From: an uncultured Pelagibacteraceae bacterium
GTDB taxonomy: Bacteria; Pseudomonadota; Alphaproteobacteria; Pelagibacterales; Pelagibacteraceae
Assembly (NCBI GenBank): GCA_902629935.1
Contig: CACOSU010000003.1
Coordinates: 1 to 64,000 of the forward strand
Length of the DNA: 64,000 nt
Direction of reading: 5' to 3'
Made by a program: the position numbers and the translations under genes. Of this stretch, positions 1 to 9,696 are shown in pieces; position 1 is the stretch's first letter; the number at the start of each line of letters is the position of its first letter. Under the pieces are notes generated by a model, which made no database searches, was not told the origin of the DNA, and was given only the letters and a program-made list of their open reading frames with translations.

Positions 1-429
1 GATATGACCTTCTTTTATTACTCGTTCTAACATAAATAACTGGGGTTTATTATTTGTTGCTCTAATAAATTTGATAAAATCTTTTAACAAAATTGATCTT
101 GTTGCTAGTTCTATGTTTGAATAAATAATCTTTTTCTTCGTTAATAAACTTAGTGAAACCTCAGATTTAACATACTCTAGTGGAAGTGGTCTTTTTGAAA
201 AAAAAAAGGTAGATCCTACTGCTTTTGCATAAATTTTTAATTTAAATGGGTCAAGAGTAAATTTAATTTTTTTTAAATCTAAATCTAAATTCTTATCAAT
301 TTGAACAATTCTATTTTTAATTTGTTTATTAAACCTATCTGTTTCTATACCTAGAGTGCTGAGATAAACTAATAAAATGAGAATTAAACTAAGAACTAAT
401 AAAAAAAACTTTAAAATATAATTTTTCAT
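1..429 (-). CDS. AsmA-like membrane-anchored protein, N-terminal part (partial)
   Basis: Reading the minus strand from ATG at 429 gives an open frame of 143 codons that runs off the window edge; it is not in the ORF track. It begins MKNYILKFFLLVLSLILI, a single N-terminal membrane segment, followed by a hydrophilic part (IDKNLDLDLKKIKFTLDPFK) that resembles the start of AsmA-like or DUF3971 envelope proteins, which bridge the periplasm and are linked to lipid transport or outer-membrane assembly. The start overlaps the prfB stop in an ATGA junction, so it is probably co-transcribed with mrcA and prfB. The family call is by pattern only, because most of the protein lies outside the window. Confidence 0.55.
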   Translation of the reverse strand, partial: MKNYILKFFLLVLSLILILLVYLSTLGIETDRFNKQIKNRIVQIDKNLDLDLKKIKFTLDPFKLKIYAKAVGSTFFFSKRPLPLEYVKSEVSLSLLTKKKIIYSNIELATRSILLKDFIKFIRATNNKPQLFMLERVIKEGHI

Positions 430-1521
430 TTAATTTTATAAAGTGATTGTTCCAAAAATTCGTCAATATCACCGTCTAATACTTTATCTGGGCTTGTGCT
501 TTCAAAATTAGTTCTATTATCTTTTACAAGTCTATAAGGTTGTAATACATATGATCTAATTTGATAACCCCATCCTATTTCTGATTTTGAACTTTCAATA
601 TTTAAGTTTTCCTCCTCTTTTTTTTTAATTTCATAATCATATAATCTTGCTTTCAACATGTTCATACACGTTTCTTTGTTTTTATGTTGAGACCTTTCAT
701 TTTGACATTGAACAACAATTTTGGATGGAATATGTGTAATTCTAACTGCACTATCAGTGGTATTAACATGTTGGCCACCTGCTCCACTAGAACGATAAGT
801 ATCTATTCTTAAATCTTTCTCTAAAATTTCTACATTAATATTTTCATCTACAACTGGGTAAATCCATACGCTAGCAAAACTTGTATGTCTCCTTGCTCCA
901 GAGTCGAATGGGGAGATTCTAACGAGTCTATGTATTCCAGACTCTTTTTTTAACCACCCAAAGACATACTCGCCATGTATTTTAATTGTAGCTGATTTGA
1001 TTCCAGCTTCATCACCTTTATGTTCGCTGATTAAGCTTGATTTAAAATTTTTTTTATCAGACCATTTTAAATACATTCTTCTTAACATATCGGCCCAATC
1101 TTGACTTTCTGTACCTCCAGCTCCTGCATGTATTTCTATATAACAATCCAATGAGTCAGCTTCATTTGATAAAAAACATTTAATTTCATTTTTTTTTACT
1201 TCACGTCTTAAGTCTTTTATATTCTGTATAACCTCTTTTTGAACGGTTAAATTTTCTTCTTCTAGCGCTAATTGATTTAAATCATCTAAATCTTTTACTC
1301 TTTTAACAGCGCTATTTAAGGAATTAGTTAAATCCTCATAAAGTTTCTTTTCTTTTATTATTTTTTGAGAATTATTTTTGTCCTGCCAAAAATCGGCACT
1401 TGACATTTGTGAGTTTAAAGATTGAAGTTTTGAATAGATTTTATTTTTTTCAAAGATACTCCTGTATTTTTTGATTTATTTTTACAACTTCATCTTTAAA
1501 ATTTTTGTAATTATTATCCAT
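426..1521 (-). CDS. prfB: Peptide chain release factor 2, with programmed +1 frameshift
   Basis: RF2 ends translation at UAA and UGA. The 326-residue track ORF carries the SPF stop-recognition motif (RISPFDSGARRH) and the peptidyl-tRNA hydrolysis motif GGQ (SSGAGGQHVNTTDSAVR), but it lacks the usual N-terminus. Upstream on the minus strand, ATG at 1521 opens a 23-codon frame ending CAG GAG TAT CTT TGA (1464-1450). Skipping the T of TGA joins it to GAA AAA AAT and leads in frame to the track's Met at 1406. The joined protein is 364 residues, the normal RF2 length (E. coli 365). The start ATG overlaps the mrcA stop by one base (TAATG), and the stop overlaps the AsmA-like start. Autoregulation by frameshifting is established for this family. 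Confidence 0.97.
1450..1464 (-). promoter_or_regulatory. prfB: RF2 programmed +1 frameshift site
   Basis: On the minus strand the site reads CAGGAGTATCTTTGA. An internal Shine-Dalgarno-like AGGAG lies three bases before the slippery CTT codon, which is followed by an in-frame TGA. The layout matches the E. coli prfB site (AGG GGG TAT CTT TGA C), except that the base after TGA is A rather than C. When RF2 is scarce the ribosome slips +1 at CTT and makes full-length RF2. Mechanism from the known family; site seen directly. Confidence 0.95.
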
Positions 1522-3863
1522 TAGTAAAACTTTAGTATATTATTTGTATCCAATCTATCTGAATTTGAATAACGGACTTTACCATCAATTATATTTTCTC
1601 TTTTATATACCTCAATAATTGTATTTTTTGAGGAAAAATTAGCTTTTTGACCAGTTAGAGGATCAACTACCATCATTACTGTTCCTTTTGCAGCTTTGAA
1701 AGGTCTTGCATCTGATTTTTTAACCACTTTTTTAATAAAACTTTTAAATATAGGTAATGCAGTTTTAGATCCCGTTTCATATCTTCCTAGTGATCTGGGA
1801 TTGTCTGTACCAACATAAACACCTACTAATAAATTTGAAGTAAAACCTACAAACCATGTATCTGTATTTTTATTAGTAGTACCTGTTTTTCCTGCAATAT
1901 TTAAATTCAAATCCTTTAATTTTTTTGCTGTGCCTCTTTGTACAACTCCTTCTAATATTGAAGTCATTTGATAAGCTGTTTCAGGTGAAAATACCTGTTT
2001 GTAATTATTTTCAATTTTTGGGTAGTCGTTGCTGATATATGAAATTTTATCACAATTAATACATTTTCTTTTTTCGTTATTAAATATTGTATTTCCTTCA
2101 CTATCCTGAATCCTATCAATTAAAATTGGATTGACTATTTTTCCTCCGTTTACAAAAGTAGAATAAGCTGAGGTGAGTTTTAACAAAGTAGTTTCAGCAG
2201 ACCCTAAAGAAATTGACAAAAGTTCTTCAGGATTTTCATAAATATTAAGTTCTTTTGAAAAATTAATTATTTTTTCTAACCCTAATTTTTGAGCTATTCT
2301 CACTGTCATTAAATTTCTTGATTTTTCTAAACCTACTCTAAGCGTTGACGGACCATAAAATTTTTTACCATAATTTTCTGGTTTCCACATTTTTAAATCT
2401 TCACCTTGATCTAGAACTAAAGGCGCATCTAAAACTAAAGATGTTGGTGTAAAATTATTTTCTAAAGCTATTGCATAAACAAATGGTTTAAATGCTGATC
2501 CAGGTTGCCTTTTTGCTTGTGTTGCTCTGTTAAATTCACTTTTTTTAAAACTAAAGCCACCACTTAAAGCTAAAACTCTTCCTGTAAATGGATCCATTAC
2601 GACTATTCCACCATTAATTTCGGGTAATTGTTGCAAACTATAATAATTTTCGTTACTTTTTTTTACATAAATTACATCGCCTAATTTAAACAACTCATTA
2701 AATTCTTTTTTTGTCCAAGAGATATCTTTAAATTGTATAGAACCTTTAAATTTATCGTAAGTTTCAATATCAGCTGAAAATTTATTTATTTTTTTTACTA
2801 TTGCTAATTTCCATTTAAGTGAATTTTCTAAATTAAATTTATCAAGACTCTTGCTCCAATCAGAATTATATTTTTTATTTGTTAGTGGTCCTCTCCATCC
2901 TTTTCTTTTATCATATGAAATCAATCCATTTCTAAGAGAGTTTGTTGCAATTTTTTGTATTTTTAAATCAATAGGTGTATTTATATTTAATCCTTGTTTG
3001 TAAACTTTTTCATAACTTAAATTTTCTATTACATTTTTTCTAACATCTTCAATATAGTACTGAGCATCTTCTAGAAATATTTTTTTTGTTTTTTTTATTT
3101 TAATATTTTCTTTCTTTAGTTTTTTATACCATTCAAGTGTCAAATAATTGTTTTCATATAAATTTTTTAAAACTAAATTTCTTCTAAATTTCGCAAGTTG
3201 AGGATTATTATATGGATTATACTTACTAGGAGCTTTGGGAAGTGCAGCAAGCAAAGCTGCTTCAGAATAATTTAAATCTCTAATTGATTTGTCGAAATAT
3301 TCTAAGCTAGCAGCGGCTACACCATAGGCTCCACTTCCTAAATATATTTGATTAAGATACAACTCTAAAATTCTCTCTTTAGATAAAGCTCTTTCAATTC
3401 TAAAAGCCAATATTGCCTCTTTTATTTTTCTATTTAAACTTACTTCGTTTGTAAGTAAAAAATTTTTTGCTACCTGTTGAGTAATAGTTGATGCACCCTC
3501 TAATCTTTTTGATGTTAATACATTTGAGATATTGTTAATAATAGCTCTAATAACTCCTTTTGCATCAACGCCTGGGTGAGAAAAAAAATTTTTATCCTCA
3601 GCTGATAAAAAAGCATTAATAACGTTTTTTGGAATAGTATTAAATGGTACGAATACTCTTTTTTCCTGAGAAAAATCTGCTACTAAGTCTCCGTTGCCCG
3701 AATAAACTTTGCTAGAGACGGCTGGTTTAAAATTTTTTAAAAATTTATAATCTGGTAGATCATTAGAAAAGCTCCACAAAACGCTAATTATCAAAACACC
3801 TGTTAAAAGGATAAAAGATATAGATAAAATAAAGATATTTTTTAAAATTTTATTCATTTTCAT
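1521..3863 (-). CDS. mrcA: Penicillin-binding protein 1A (bifunctional transglycosylase/transpeptidase)
   Basis: A class A PBP of 780 residues that polymerises and cross-links peptidoglycan at the periplasmic face of the inner membrane. It has an N-terminal membrane anchor (ILSISFILLTGVLIISVLW). The glycosyltransferase 51 domain has EDKNFFSHPGVD near residue 89 and EGASTITQQVAKNFLL. An OB-like insertion follows, then a transpeptidase domain with SxxK (GSAFKPF, about residue 455), SxN (KSRNLM, about 516) and KTG (AGKTGTTNKNTD, about 657). Its TAA overlaps the prfB ATG. It is divergent from rne across 96 bp, which must hold both promoters. Length and motif order are normal for mrcA. Confidence 0.95.
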   Translation of the reverse strand: MKMNKILKNIFILSISFILLTGVLIISVLWSFSNDLPDYKFLKNFKPAVSSKVYSGNGDLVADFSQEKRVFVPFNTIPKNVINAFLSAEDKNFFSHPGVDAKGVIRAIINNISNVLTSKRLEGASTITQQVAKNFLLTNEVSLNRKIKEAILAFRIERALSKERILELYLNQIYLGSGAYGVAAASLEYFDKSIRDLNYSEAALLAALPKAPSKYNPYNNPQLAKFRRNLVLKNLYENNYLTLEWYKKLKKENIKIKKTKKIFLEDAQYYIEDVRKNVIENLSYEKVYKQGLNINTPIDLKIQKIATNSLRNGLISYDKRKGWRGPLTNKKYNSDWSKSLDKFNLENSLKWKLAIVKKINKFSADIETYDKFKGSIQFKDISWTKKEFNELFKLGDVIYVKKSNENYYSLQQLPEINGGIVVMDPFTGRVLALSGGFSFKKSEFNRATQAKRQPGSAFKPFVYAIALENNFTPTSLVLDAPLVLDQGEDLKMWKPENYGKKFYGPSTLRVGLEKSRNLMTVRIAQKLGLEKIINFSKELNIYENPEELLSISLGSAETTLLKLTSAYSTFVNGGKIVNPILIDRIQDSEGNTIFNNEKRKCINCDKISYISNDYPKIENNYKQVFSPETAYQMTSILEGVVQRGTAKKLKDLNLNIAGKTGTTNKNTDTWFVGFTSNLLVGVYVGTDNPRSLGRYETGSKTALPIFKSFIKKVVKKSDARPFKAAKGTVMMVVDPLTGQKANFSSKNTIIEVYKRENIIDGKVRYSNSDRLDTNNILKFY

Positions 3864-3959
3864 TTCATTATATCTTGGAATTTGTTAAAGATAAGGCACT
3901 AGTATTAAACAAAATTTTAAAAATATTAAATTATTAATGAAAATAACAATCAAAATATT

Positions 3960-5759
3960 ATGGAAAAAAATTTATTTATTGATGCCTCGCATCCAAACGA
4001 AACTAGAGTTGTTCTCAAATCAGGTGAAAATATCGAAGATTACGAGTACGAAGGTTTAAAAAACAACTTAATAAAAAATAATATCTATTTAGGCAAAGTA
4101 AGTAGAATAGAGCCCTCCCTTCAGGCGGCTTTTATAGATTTTGGACGAGAAAGACACGGTTTTTTATCATTTAATGATATTCAATCAGACTACTATCAGA
4201 TCCCAAAAGCAGATTTAGAAAAAATTAAAATTGAAGAGGAAAAAGCAAGAGAGGAACTTTCAAAACAAGTTGAAGCAAAAGAAGAAGAAAATATTGCTGA
4301 GGGAAAATTAGAAATAGATGATCCAATTGAAAAAAATGTAGATCAACAATTGTATGAAAAAAATGAAGACAAAGATAATTCAGAAGAGATAAAAGGAAAA
4401 AATAAAGAAATTAAATTTAAATTTAAAAAATATAAAATTCAGGAAGTAATAAAACCCAACCAAGTAATCTTGGTTCAAGTAATTAAAGATGAAAGAGGAC
4501 AAAAAGGAGCAGCACTAAGTACCTTTATTTCTATAGCTGGTAAATATATAGTTTTAATGCCTAATACGCCAAAGGGTGGAGGAATTTCGAGAAAGATATT
4601 TAATCCAGCAGATAGAAAAAAAATTAGAACAATTCTAAACGAAATAGAAATACCAAAAGAAATGGGTCTAATTGTTAGAACAGCTGGAAGTAACAAAACT
4701 AAAAATGAGATAAATAATGATTTAAATACTTTAATCAAAACATGGGGCCAAATAAAAGATAACGCTATAAATTCAATTGCACCATCATTAATTCATCAAG
4801 AAAGTGAAATAATAAAAAGGACCTTAAGAGATATGCTGGATGACAATACAAAAAATATTATTGTAGAAGGAAATGAGGGTTATAAAAAAGCACAAACTTT
4901 TATGAAAATGATGATGCCATCTGCAGTAAAAAAAGTTAAAAAATATAGAGGAAAAGTTCCATTGTTTATTGAGGAAAATATTGAACAAAAACTAAATCAA
5001 ATTTTCGATTCAGAAATAAAACTCAAATCTGGTGGATATTTAGTTATTAATCCTACTGAAGCTTTGGTATCTATAGATATTAACTCAGGAAGTTCAATTA
5101 AAGGAAAAAATATTGAAAGTACGGCGCTAGATACAAATATTGAGGCTGCTGAAGAAATCGCTAGACAAATTAAAATAAGAGATTTGTCAGGTTTAATTAT
5201 TATAGATTTTATTGATATGCTCAGTTATGGAAATAGAAGGTTAGTAGAAAAAAAACTTAAAGAAAAATCTAGGTCTGATCGAGCAAGAATACAAATAGGA
5301 AGAATAAGTAATTTTGGACTTTTAGAAATGTCAAGACAAAGGCTCAGAGAAAGTGCCATTAAATGGAAAGTTACATTGACTGATGAGTCATTTGCACAAA
5401 AAATTCTAAAGATTGTTGAATTAAAAGCAGTAATTAATAAAGCAAAATTTGTAGAATTAAAAGTTTGCGAAAAAATATCTGATTTTCTTAAAGAAAACTT
5501 TGTTAATGATTTAACATATTTTGAAAAAAAAAATAAAATGAAAATTGATATTGTTAGTGATAATTCTTTAATAATTCCTGAATATATTATGAATTTTCAA
5601 AATAAATCAAAAAAAACAATTGAACTGGTTGAATATCATGAAAAATTAAAAAATCTGGATATACAAACTAAAGAAGATAAATTTATAGAAAAAAAAGAAA
5701 ACAAAAAAATTAACAAAAAAACATATAAAAAAAAAAGATTTTTTAAAAAATCTAAATAA
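3960..5759 (+). CDS. rne: Ribonuclease E/G family endoribonuclease
   Basis: RNase E cleaves AU-rich single-stranded RNA in mRNA decay and rRNA/tRNA processing. The N-terminal S1 domain ([18 protein letters not shown]) is split by a long acidic, Lys-rich insertion (about residues 80-160), as is common in alphaproteobacteria. The catalytic DNase I-like domain has both Asp motifs, SIDINSG (about 371) and IIDFIDM (about 416). After MSRQRLRES, where the family has a CPxC zinc-link that holds dimers together, this protein reads [15 protein letters not shown] with no CPxC pair. The C-terminus is a short basic tail ([14 protein letters not shown]) with no long degradosome scaffold. The 3' end overlaps the convergent thiG by 8 bp. 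Confidence 0.93.
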   Translation: MEKNLFIDASHPNETRVVLKSGENIEDYEYEGLKNNLIKNNIYLGKVSRIEPSLQAAFIDFGRERHGFLSFNDIQSDYYQIPKADLEKIKIEEEKAREELSKQVEAKEEENIAEGKLEIDDPIEKNVDQQLYEKNEDKDNSEEIKGKNKEIKFKFKKYKIQEVIKPNQVILVQVIKDERGQKGAALSTFISIAGKYIVLMPNTPKGGGISRKIFNPADRKKIRTILNEIEIPKEMGLIVRTAGSNKTKNEINNDLNTLIKTWGQIKDNAINSIAPSLIHQESEIIKRTLRDMLDDNTKNIIVEGNEGYKKAQTFMKMMMPSAVKKVKKYRGKVPLFIEENIEQKLNQIFDSEIKLKSGGYLVINPTEALVSIDINSGSSIKGKNIESTALDTNIEAAEEIARQIKIRDLSGLIIIDFIDMLSYGNRRLVEKKLKEKSRSDRARIQIGRISNFGLLEMSRQRLRESAIKWKVTLTDESFAQKILKIVELKAVINKAKFVELKVCEKISDFLKENFVNDLTYFEKKNKMKIDIVSDNSLIIPEYIMNFQNKSKKTIELVEYHEKLKNLDIQTKEDKFIEKKENKKINKKTYKKKRFFKKSK

Positions 5760-6540
5760 TTCCTTTTGATGGTGAGGATGGATTACCCATTAACATTTTA
5801 TTTATCCTTCCAGATAAATATGATTGTCTTCCAGAAACTACGGCATTTTTAAAAGCAAGTGCCATTTGAAAAGGATTTTTTGCTTTAGCTATTGCAGTAT
5901 TTACTAAAACCCCATCACAACCTAATTCCATTGCAATAACCGCGTCAGAAGCTTGACCTAATCCAGCATCTATTATTAAAGGCAATTTTGTTTGCTTTCT
6001 AATTATTTGAATATTTACTTTATTTTGTATTCCTAAACCAGATCCTATGGGAGCTGCTAAAGGCATAATTGCATCAGCTCCTGAATTCTCTAAACGTTTA
6101 GCCATTAAAGGATCATCATTACAATAAACCATTACTCTAAAGCCTTCCTTGGCAAGAACTTCTGTCGATTTTAAGGTTTCAATCATATCTGGAAATAAGT
6201 TTTTTCTGTCTCCCAAAACTTCTAATTTAACTAGTTTCCAACCTCCAATTTCTCTTGCAAGTCTTAATGTTCTTAGTGCTTCTTTTGAATTAAAACATCC
6301 CGCAGTGTTTGGTAGATATGTTATTTTTTTTGGGTCAATATAGTCCATCAACAACGGTTTGTTTTTATCAGTAATATTTACTCTTCTAACGGCAACTGTA
6401 ACTATTTCTGCTCCAGAAAGCTCAATTGCTTTAGCACATTCTGACATGGTCTTATACTTTCCAGTTCCTACAATTAACCTAGAATTAAATTTTTTCTTAG
6501 CAATAACAAAATTATCTGTTTTCAAATTAACCACCTCCAA
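5752..6540 (-). CDS. thiG: Thiazole synthase ThiG
   Basis: ThiG forms the thiazole phosphate moiety of thiamine from deoxyxylulose 5-phosphate, ThiS-thiocarboxylate and dehydroglycine. The 262-residue TIM-barrel protein shows family motifs: VGTGKY near the start, the Schiff-base lysine region [26 protein letters not shown] and the C-terminal phosphate-binding part [28 protein letters not shown]. It overlaps the upstream thiS by 14 bp and the convergent rne by 8 bp. No thiC, thiE, thiO or thiH lies nearby, so the source of dehydroglycine is not shown here. Confidence 0.96.
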   Translation of the reverse strand: MEVVNLKTDNFVIAKKKFNSRLIVGTGKYKTMSECAKAIELSGAEIVTVAVRRVNITDKNKPLLMDYIDPKKITYLPNTAGCFNSKEALRTLRLAREIGGWKLVKLEVLGDRKNLFPDMIETLKSTEVLAKEGFRVMVYCNDDPLMAKRLENSGADAIMPLAAPIGSGLGIQNKVNIQIIRKQTKLPLIIDAGLGQASDAVIAMELGCDGVLVNTAIAKAKNPFQMALAFKNAVVSGRQSYLSGRINKMLMGNPSSPSKGII

Positions 6541-6745
6541 TAAAATGTACTATCTCTATTTTATCATTTTTTTTTAATTTTATTTTACTTATTTTTTTCT
6601 TATCTAATATTTCCTCATTAAGTTCTATAGCTACTTTATTTAGAGGAATTTTAAGGTGTTTTAATAGCTCTGATAGATTATAGTCTTTAATAACTAAATT
6701 CATTTTACCATTTACTTTAATTTTTATTTTTTTTATTTTTTTCAT
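6527..6745 (-). CDS. thiS: Sulfur carrier protein ThiS
   Basis: ThiS carries sulfur as a C-terminal thiocarboxylate to ThiG. The track lists a 127-residue ORF, but its first 55 residues lie antisense to aroQ. The plausible gene starts at ATG 6745 ([14 protein letters not shown]) and gives 72 residues with a ubiquitin-like beta-grasp pattern ([21 protein letters not shown]) ending in the required Gly-Gly (HFIGGG). It overlaps thiG by 14 bp, the usual thiS-thiG arrangement. Only 16 bp separate its start from the divergent aroQ start. Confidence 0.9.
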   Translation of the reverse strand: MKKIKKIKIKVNGKMNLVIKDYNLSELLKHLKIPLNKVAIELNEEILDKKKISKIKLKKNDKIEIVHFIGGG

Positions 6746-6761
6746 CGTATATAAATGCTGA

Positions 6762-7208
6762 ATGAATAATAAAATAATTATTATTAATGGTCCAAATCTT
6801 AATCTATTAGGTGAAAGAGAACAATCACAATATGGATCTACAAATTTTGAACAACTTAAAGAAAATTGCCTAAAAAAAGGACAAGAAATTGGATTAGATA
6901 TTGAATTCACACAATCAAATGTTGAAGGAGAGTTGGTAAGTATAATTCAAGATGCTAGAAAAAAATATGACGGTATTATCATAAATGCTGCTGGATTTAC
7001 TCATTCGTCAGTAGCTATTAGAGACGCTCTTGATATATTTAAAAAACCAATTATTGAACTTCATATTTCAAATATTTATAAAAGGGAGGAATTTAGACAC
7101 AAATCACTTATAAGTGGTGTTGTAACTGGAGGAATATTTGGCTTGGGTACTGATGGATATATTTTGGCCATAATTTCATTACAAAAGACTTTGCATAATG
7201 AAAATTGA
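6762..7208 (+). CDS. aroQ: 3-dehydroquinate dehydratase, type II
   Basis: Type II dehydroquinase of the shikimate pathway, converting 3-dehydroquinate to 3-dehydroshikimate in a dodecameric cytosolic enzyme. The 148-residue length is typical. Motifs seen: GPNLNLLGERE at the N-terminus with the flexible loop containing the catalytic Tyr (QSQYGS), NAAGFTHSSVAIRDAL, and EIHISN-like ELHISNIYKREEFRHKS with the active-site His. It heads aroQ-accB-accC, overlapping accB by 11 bp, an order common in proteobacteria. Confidence 0.96.
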   Translation: MNNKIIIINGPNLNLLGEREQSQYGSTNFEQLKENCLKKGQEIGLDIEFTQSNVEGELVSIIQDARKKYDGIIINAAGFTHSSVAIRDALDIFKKPIIELHISNIYKREEFRHKSLISGVVTGGIFGLGTDGYILAIISLQKTLHNEN

Positions 7209-7629
7209 TAAAAATATTATTAAAGAGTTAAGCGATTATTTAAAGGAATTTAATCTTACTGAAATAGAGATAACAGAGAAAGATACAAAAATTAAAGTAT
7301 CAAAAAATAATGTTTCTATCAGTAATCAGCCACAGGTAGTTTCAAATCTTACAACTTCTTCATTAACATCTGATAACGCTCAAGCTATTAAATCAGGCAC
7401 TGAAATTACTTCACCCATTATTGGAACAGCATATCATGCCCCAGAACCAGGTGCTAAAAAATTTGTAGAAGTAGGAAAAAAAATAAAAAAAGGTGACACA
7501 ATCATGATTGTTGAAGCAATGAAAACAATGAATCATGTTCCTTCAACTCAAGACGGGATTGTAAAAGAAATTTGTGTAGAAGACGGGCAACCAGTTGAAT
7601 TCGGTCAGACTATTATTATTTTAGAATAA
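7198..7629 (+). CDS. accB: Biotin carboxyl carrier protein of acetyl-CoA carboxylase
   Basis: BCCP carries biotin between the biotin carboxylase and carboxyltransferase parts of acetyl-CoA carboxylase, the first step of fatty acid synthesis. The 143 residues have an N-terminal helical part that binds AccC, a Ser/Thr/Ala-rich linker (about 45-70), and a biotinyl domain with the target lysine in VEAMKTMNHVPS (about residue 109). It overlaps aroQ by 11 bp and is three bases from accC. Confidence 0.97.
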   Translation: MKIDKNIIKELSDYLKEFNLTEIEITEKDTKIKVSKNNVSISNQPQVVSNLTTSSLTSDNAQAIKSGTEITSPIIGTAYHAPEPGAKKFVEVGKKIKKGDTIMIVEAMKTMNHVPSTQDGIVKEICVEDGQPVEFGQTIIILE

Positions 7630-7632
7630 ACT

Positions 7633-8970
7633 ATGTTTAAAAAAATTTTAATTGCAAACCGTGGGGAAATTGCAGTTAGAATAATTCGAGCATGTAAAGA
7701 ATGGGGAATACCTACTGTTGCTGTGCACTCAGATGTGGATAGAGAAAGTATGCATGTGAGAATGGCAGATGAAAGTGTGTGCATTGGCTCTCATCAACCT
7801 GCAAATAGTTACTTAAATATTCCAGCATTAATGTCAGCAATAGAACTAACAAATGCGGATGCAGTTCACCCTGGATATGGCTTCCTCTCAGAGAATGCCA
7901 ACTTTGCAAAAATTTTGGAAGATAATAAAATTAATTTTATTGGAGCTTCTTCAAGACATATAGAGATGATGGGTGATAAAATTCAAGCAAAAAAAATAGC
8001 CAAAGAAAATGGATTGCCTGTTATAGAAGGATCTGACGGGGGTGTTAAGAATATTTCTGAAGCAAAATCACTTTGTAAAATAATTGGTTTTCCTGTTTTA
8101 ATTAAAGCCTCTGGAGGAGGTGGAGGTAAAGGTATGAAAATTGTTTACAAAGAGGAAGAATTTGAAACATTGTTTTCAACTGCTAAATCAGAGGCACAAA
8201 AATACTTTGGAAATGATGAAGTCTATATTGAAAAATTTTTTCAAAATCCACGACATATTGAGGTTCAAATATTAGCTGGAAAAAACAGAGTAGTACATCT
8301 TCATGAAAGAGATTGTTCAGTCCAAAGAAGACATCAAAAATTAATAGAAGAAACCCCAAGTCCGGTTTTAAATGACAAAATAAGAAAAGACCTATTTGAA
8401 AAAACAGTAAAAATGGTTACAAAAATTGGTTATATGGGTGCTGGAACTGTTGAGTTTATTTATGAAGATGGAAAATTTTATTTCCTTGAAATGAATACAA
8501 GGGTTCAGGTTGAGCATCCTGTAACTGAAATGGTTACTGGGGTAGATATAATTAAAGAACAAATTTGGATAGCCTTTTCTGGCGAAACTGCTTTAAAACA
8601 AAGTGATATAAATCCAAGAGGACACGCAATTGAATGCAGAATTAATGCTGAGGATGCAAGTAAAAACTTTCAACCTTCTCCTGGATTAATTACTATGTGT
8701 CACCAGCCATCAGGCTTTAGAACTAGGGTAGATGGTGCTATATTTCAGGGTTATAAAGTGACTCCATATTACGATAGTATGGTTTGTAAATTAATTTGTC
8801 ACGGAAGAAATAGAACTGAAGCTATTCAAAGAATGAATAGATCTTTAGACGAATTTGTTATTGAGGGAATAACCACAACTATTCCGCTTCATAAAAAATT
8901 ACTTAGTCATAAAAAATTTATCAATTCAGACTTCAACGTAAGTTGGCTTGATAAAGACTCCATAGTTTAA
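7633..8970 (+). CDS. accC: Biotin carboxylase subunit of acetyl-CoA carboxylase
   Basis: ATP-grasp enzyme that carboxylates biotin on AccB using bicarbonate and ATP. The 445 residues match the family length. Motifs: KILIANRGEIAVRIIRA at the N-terminus, the Gly-rich ATP loop ASGGGGGKGMKIV (about 160-172), HLHERDCSVQRRHQK, and the catalytic region EMNTRVQVEHPVTE (about 285-300). It is the last gene of aroQ-accB-accC and overlaps the convergent DUF2155 gene end by 4 bp. The carboxyltransferase genes are not in this window. Confidence 0.97.
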   Translation: MFKKILIANRGEIAVRIIRACKEWGIPTVAVHSDVDRESMHVRMADESVCIGSHQPANSYLNIPALMSAIELTNADAVHPGYGFLSENANFAKILEDNKINFIGASSRHIEMMGDKIQAKKIAKENGLPVIEGSDGGVKNISEAKSLCKIIGFPVLIKASGGGGGKGMKIVYKEEEFETLFSTAKSEAQKYFGNDEVYIEKFFQNPRHIEVQILAGKNRVVHLHERDCSVQRRHQKLIEETPSPVLNDKIRKDLFEKTVKMVTKIGYMGAGTVEFIYEDGKFYFLEMNTRVQVEHPVTEMVTGVDIIKEQIWIAFSGETALKQSDINPRGHAIECRINAEDASKNFQPSPGLITMCHQPSGFRTRVDGAIFQGYKVTPYYDSMVCKLICHGRNRTEAIQRMNRSLDEFVIEGITTTIPLHKKLLSHKKFINSDFNVSWLDKDSIV

Positions 8971-9374
8971 TAACAACTCACTAGCCAAACATCATAAACA
9001 GGGTGATCAAAAGGGGTAATTGATGGACTTGAAGAAAACATCCAGCCATTAAATACAAAAACCTCGTTATTGTCACTATTATTCAAGTCTCTTACCTGCA
9101 GGTAAGCAGTTATTTCGGGGCTATCGTCAAACTCAGAATTCTTACATTTTAAACTTTTAATTGATAAATCTTTATACTTTTTAAATTCTCCATTTTTCAA
9201 CTTTAAAAGTATATTTTTTGAACTTATTTTATCTAAAATTTTGATATCAGTAAAAGTACCTTCTAAATTATTTTTTGAGTTACATTTAATTATTACTGAA
9301 AAATAAATTAAAATAACAAAAAATATTAATTTAAAATTATTCTTTCCAACTCGAGTATTTTTTCTTAGCAGCAT
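8967..9374 (-). CDS. DUF2155 domain protein, exported
   Basis: A 135-residue protein with an N-terminal hydrophobic segment (FKLIFFVILIYFSVII) and the DUF2155 signature near the C-terminus, FVFNGWMFSSSPSITPFDHPVYDVWLVSC. This alphaproteobacterial family has no assigned function and is often next to the gene for NDUFA12, as it is here. The listed start overlaps the NDUFA12 gene by 38 bp; no later ATG precedes the signal segment, so the start is probably right although no strong ribosome site is visible. Expected in the periplasm. Confidence 0.85.
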   Translation of the reverse strand: MLLRKNTRVGKNNFKLIFFVILIYFSVIIKCNSKNNLEGTFTDIKILDKISSKNILLKLKNGEFKKYKDLSIKSLKCKNSEFDDSPEITAYLQVRDLNNSDNNEVFVFNGWMFSSSPSITPFDHPVYDVWLVSCY

Positions 9375-9696
9375 TTGTATTTTTATTTGGATAATATGCC
9401 TCGTCTGTTCCGGTTAAGTTTTCTTTGTGAGGTTTCTGCCAGTCATATTTATCTAAATTATGTTTTTTTTCTATCCTATTAGGTGTAAAATGAATCCAGG
9501 AGTACCATTCTACGGGAATTTTTGACGCATCAATAGAATCAAAATAAATAACCCATCTTTTTCCACTTTTGCTCTCATAATATTTGTTGCCGTATTCATC
9601 TTTTCCAACAAGTTTTCCAAAAAAAATAGTTTTTAATCTTGTCCCAAAAGTATCTTGATTCCACCAAATGAAAATTTTCTTAATAAGTGTCAACAT
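9337..9696 (-). CDS. NDUFA12-family complex I accessory subunit
   Basis: A 119-residue homologue of the mitochondrial NDUFA12 (B17.2) accessory subunit of NADH:ubiquinone oxidoreductase, found in alphaproteobacteria. Typical features are WNQDTFGTRLKT, LVGKDEYGNKYYESKSGKRWVIY and the conserved PVEWYSWIH followed by a W-rich stretch (YDWQKPHKENLTGT). It helps assemble or stabilise complex I on the cytoplasmic side. The nuo operon is not in the window. Co-transcribed with the DUF2155 gene. Confidence 0.92.
   Translation of the reverse strand: MLTLIKKIFIWWNQDTFGTRLKTIFFGKLVGKDEYGNKYYESKSGKRWVIYFDSIDASKIPVEWYSWIHFTPNRIEKKHNLDKYDWQKPHKENLTGTDEAYYPNKNTNAAKKKYSSWKE

Noticed and set aside
4475-4738. 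Minus-strand ORF of 87 residues within rne
   Set aside because: Antisense shadow of a well-supported gene; the same applies to the other short track lines lying inside larger genes (for example 11223..11717, 31059..31292, 46804..47046, 50551..50742, 62946..63164).
6746-6910. N-terminal extension of the thiS ORF to 127 residues
   Set aside because: The extra 55 residues lie antisense to aroQ and resemble no ThiS; the Met at 6745 gives a normal 72-residue protein.
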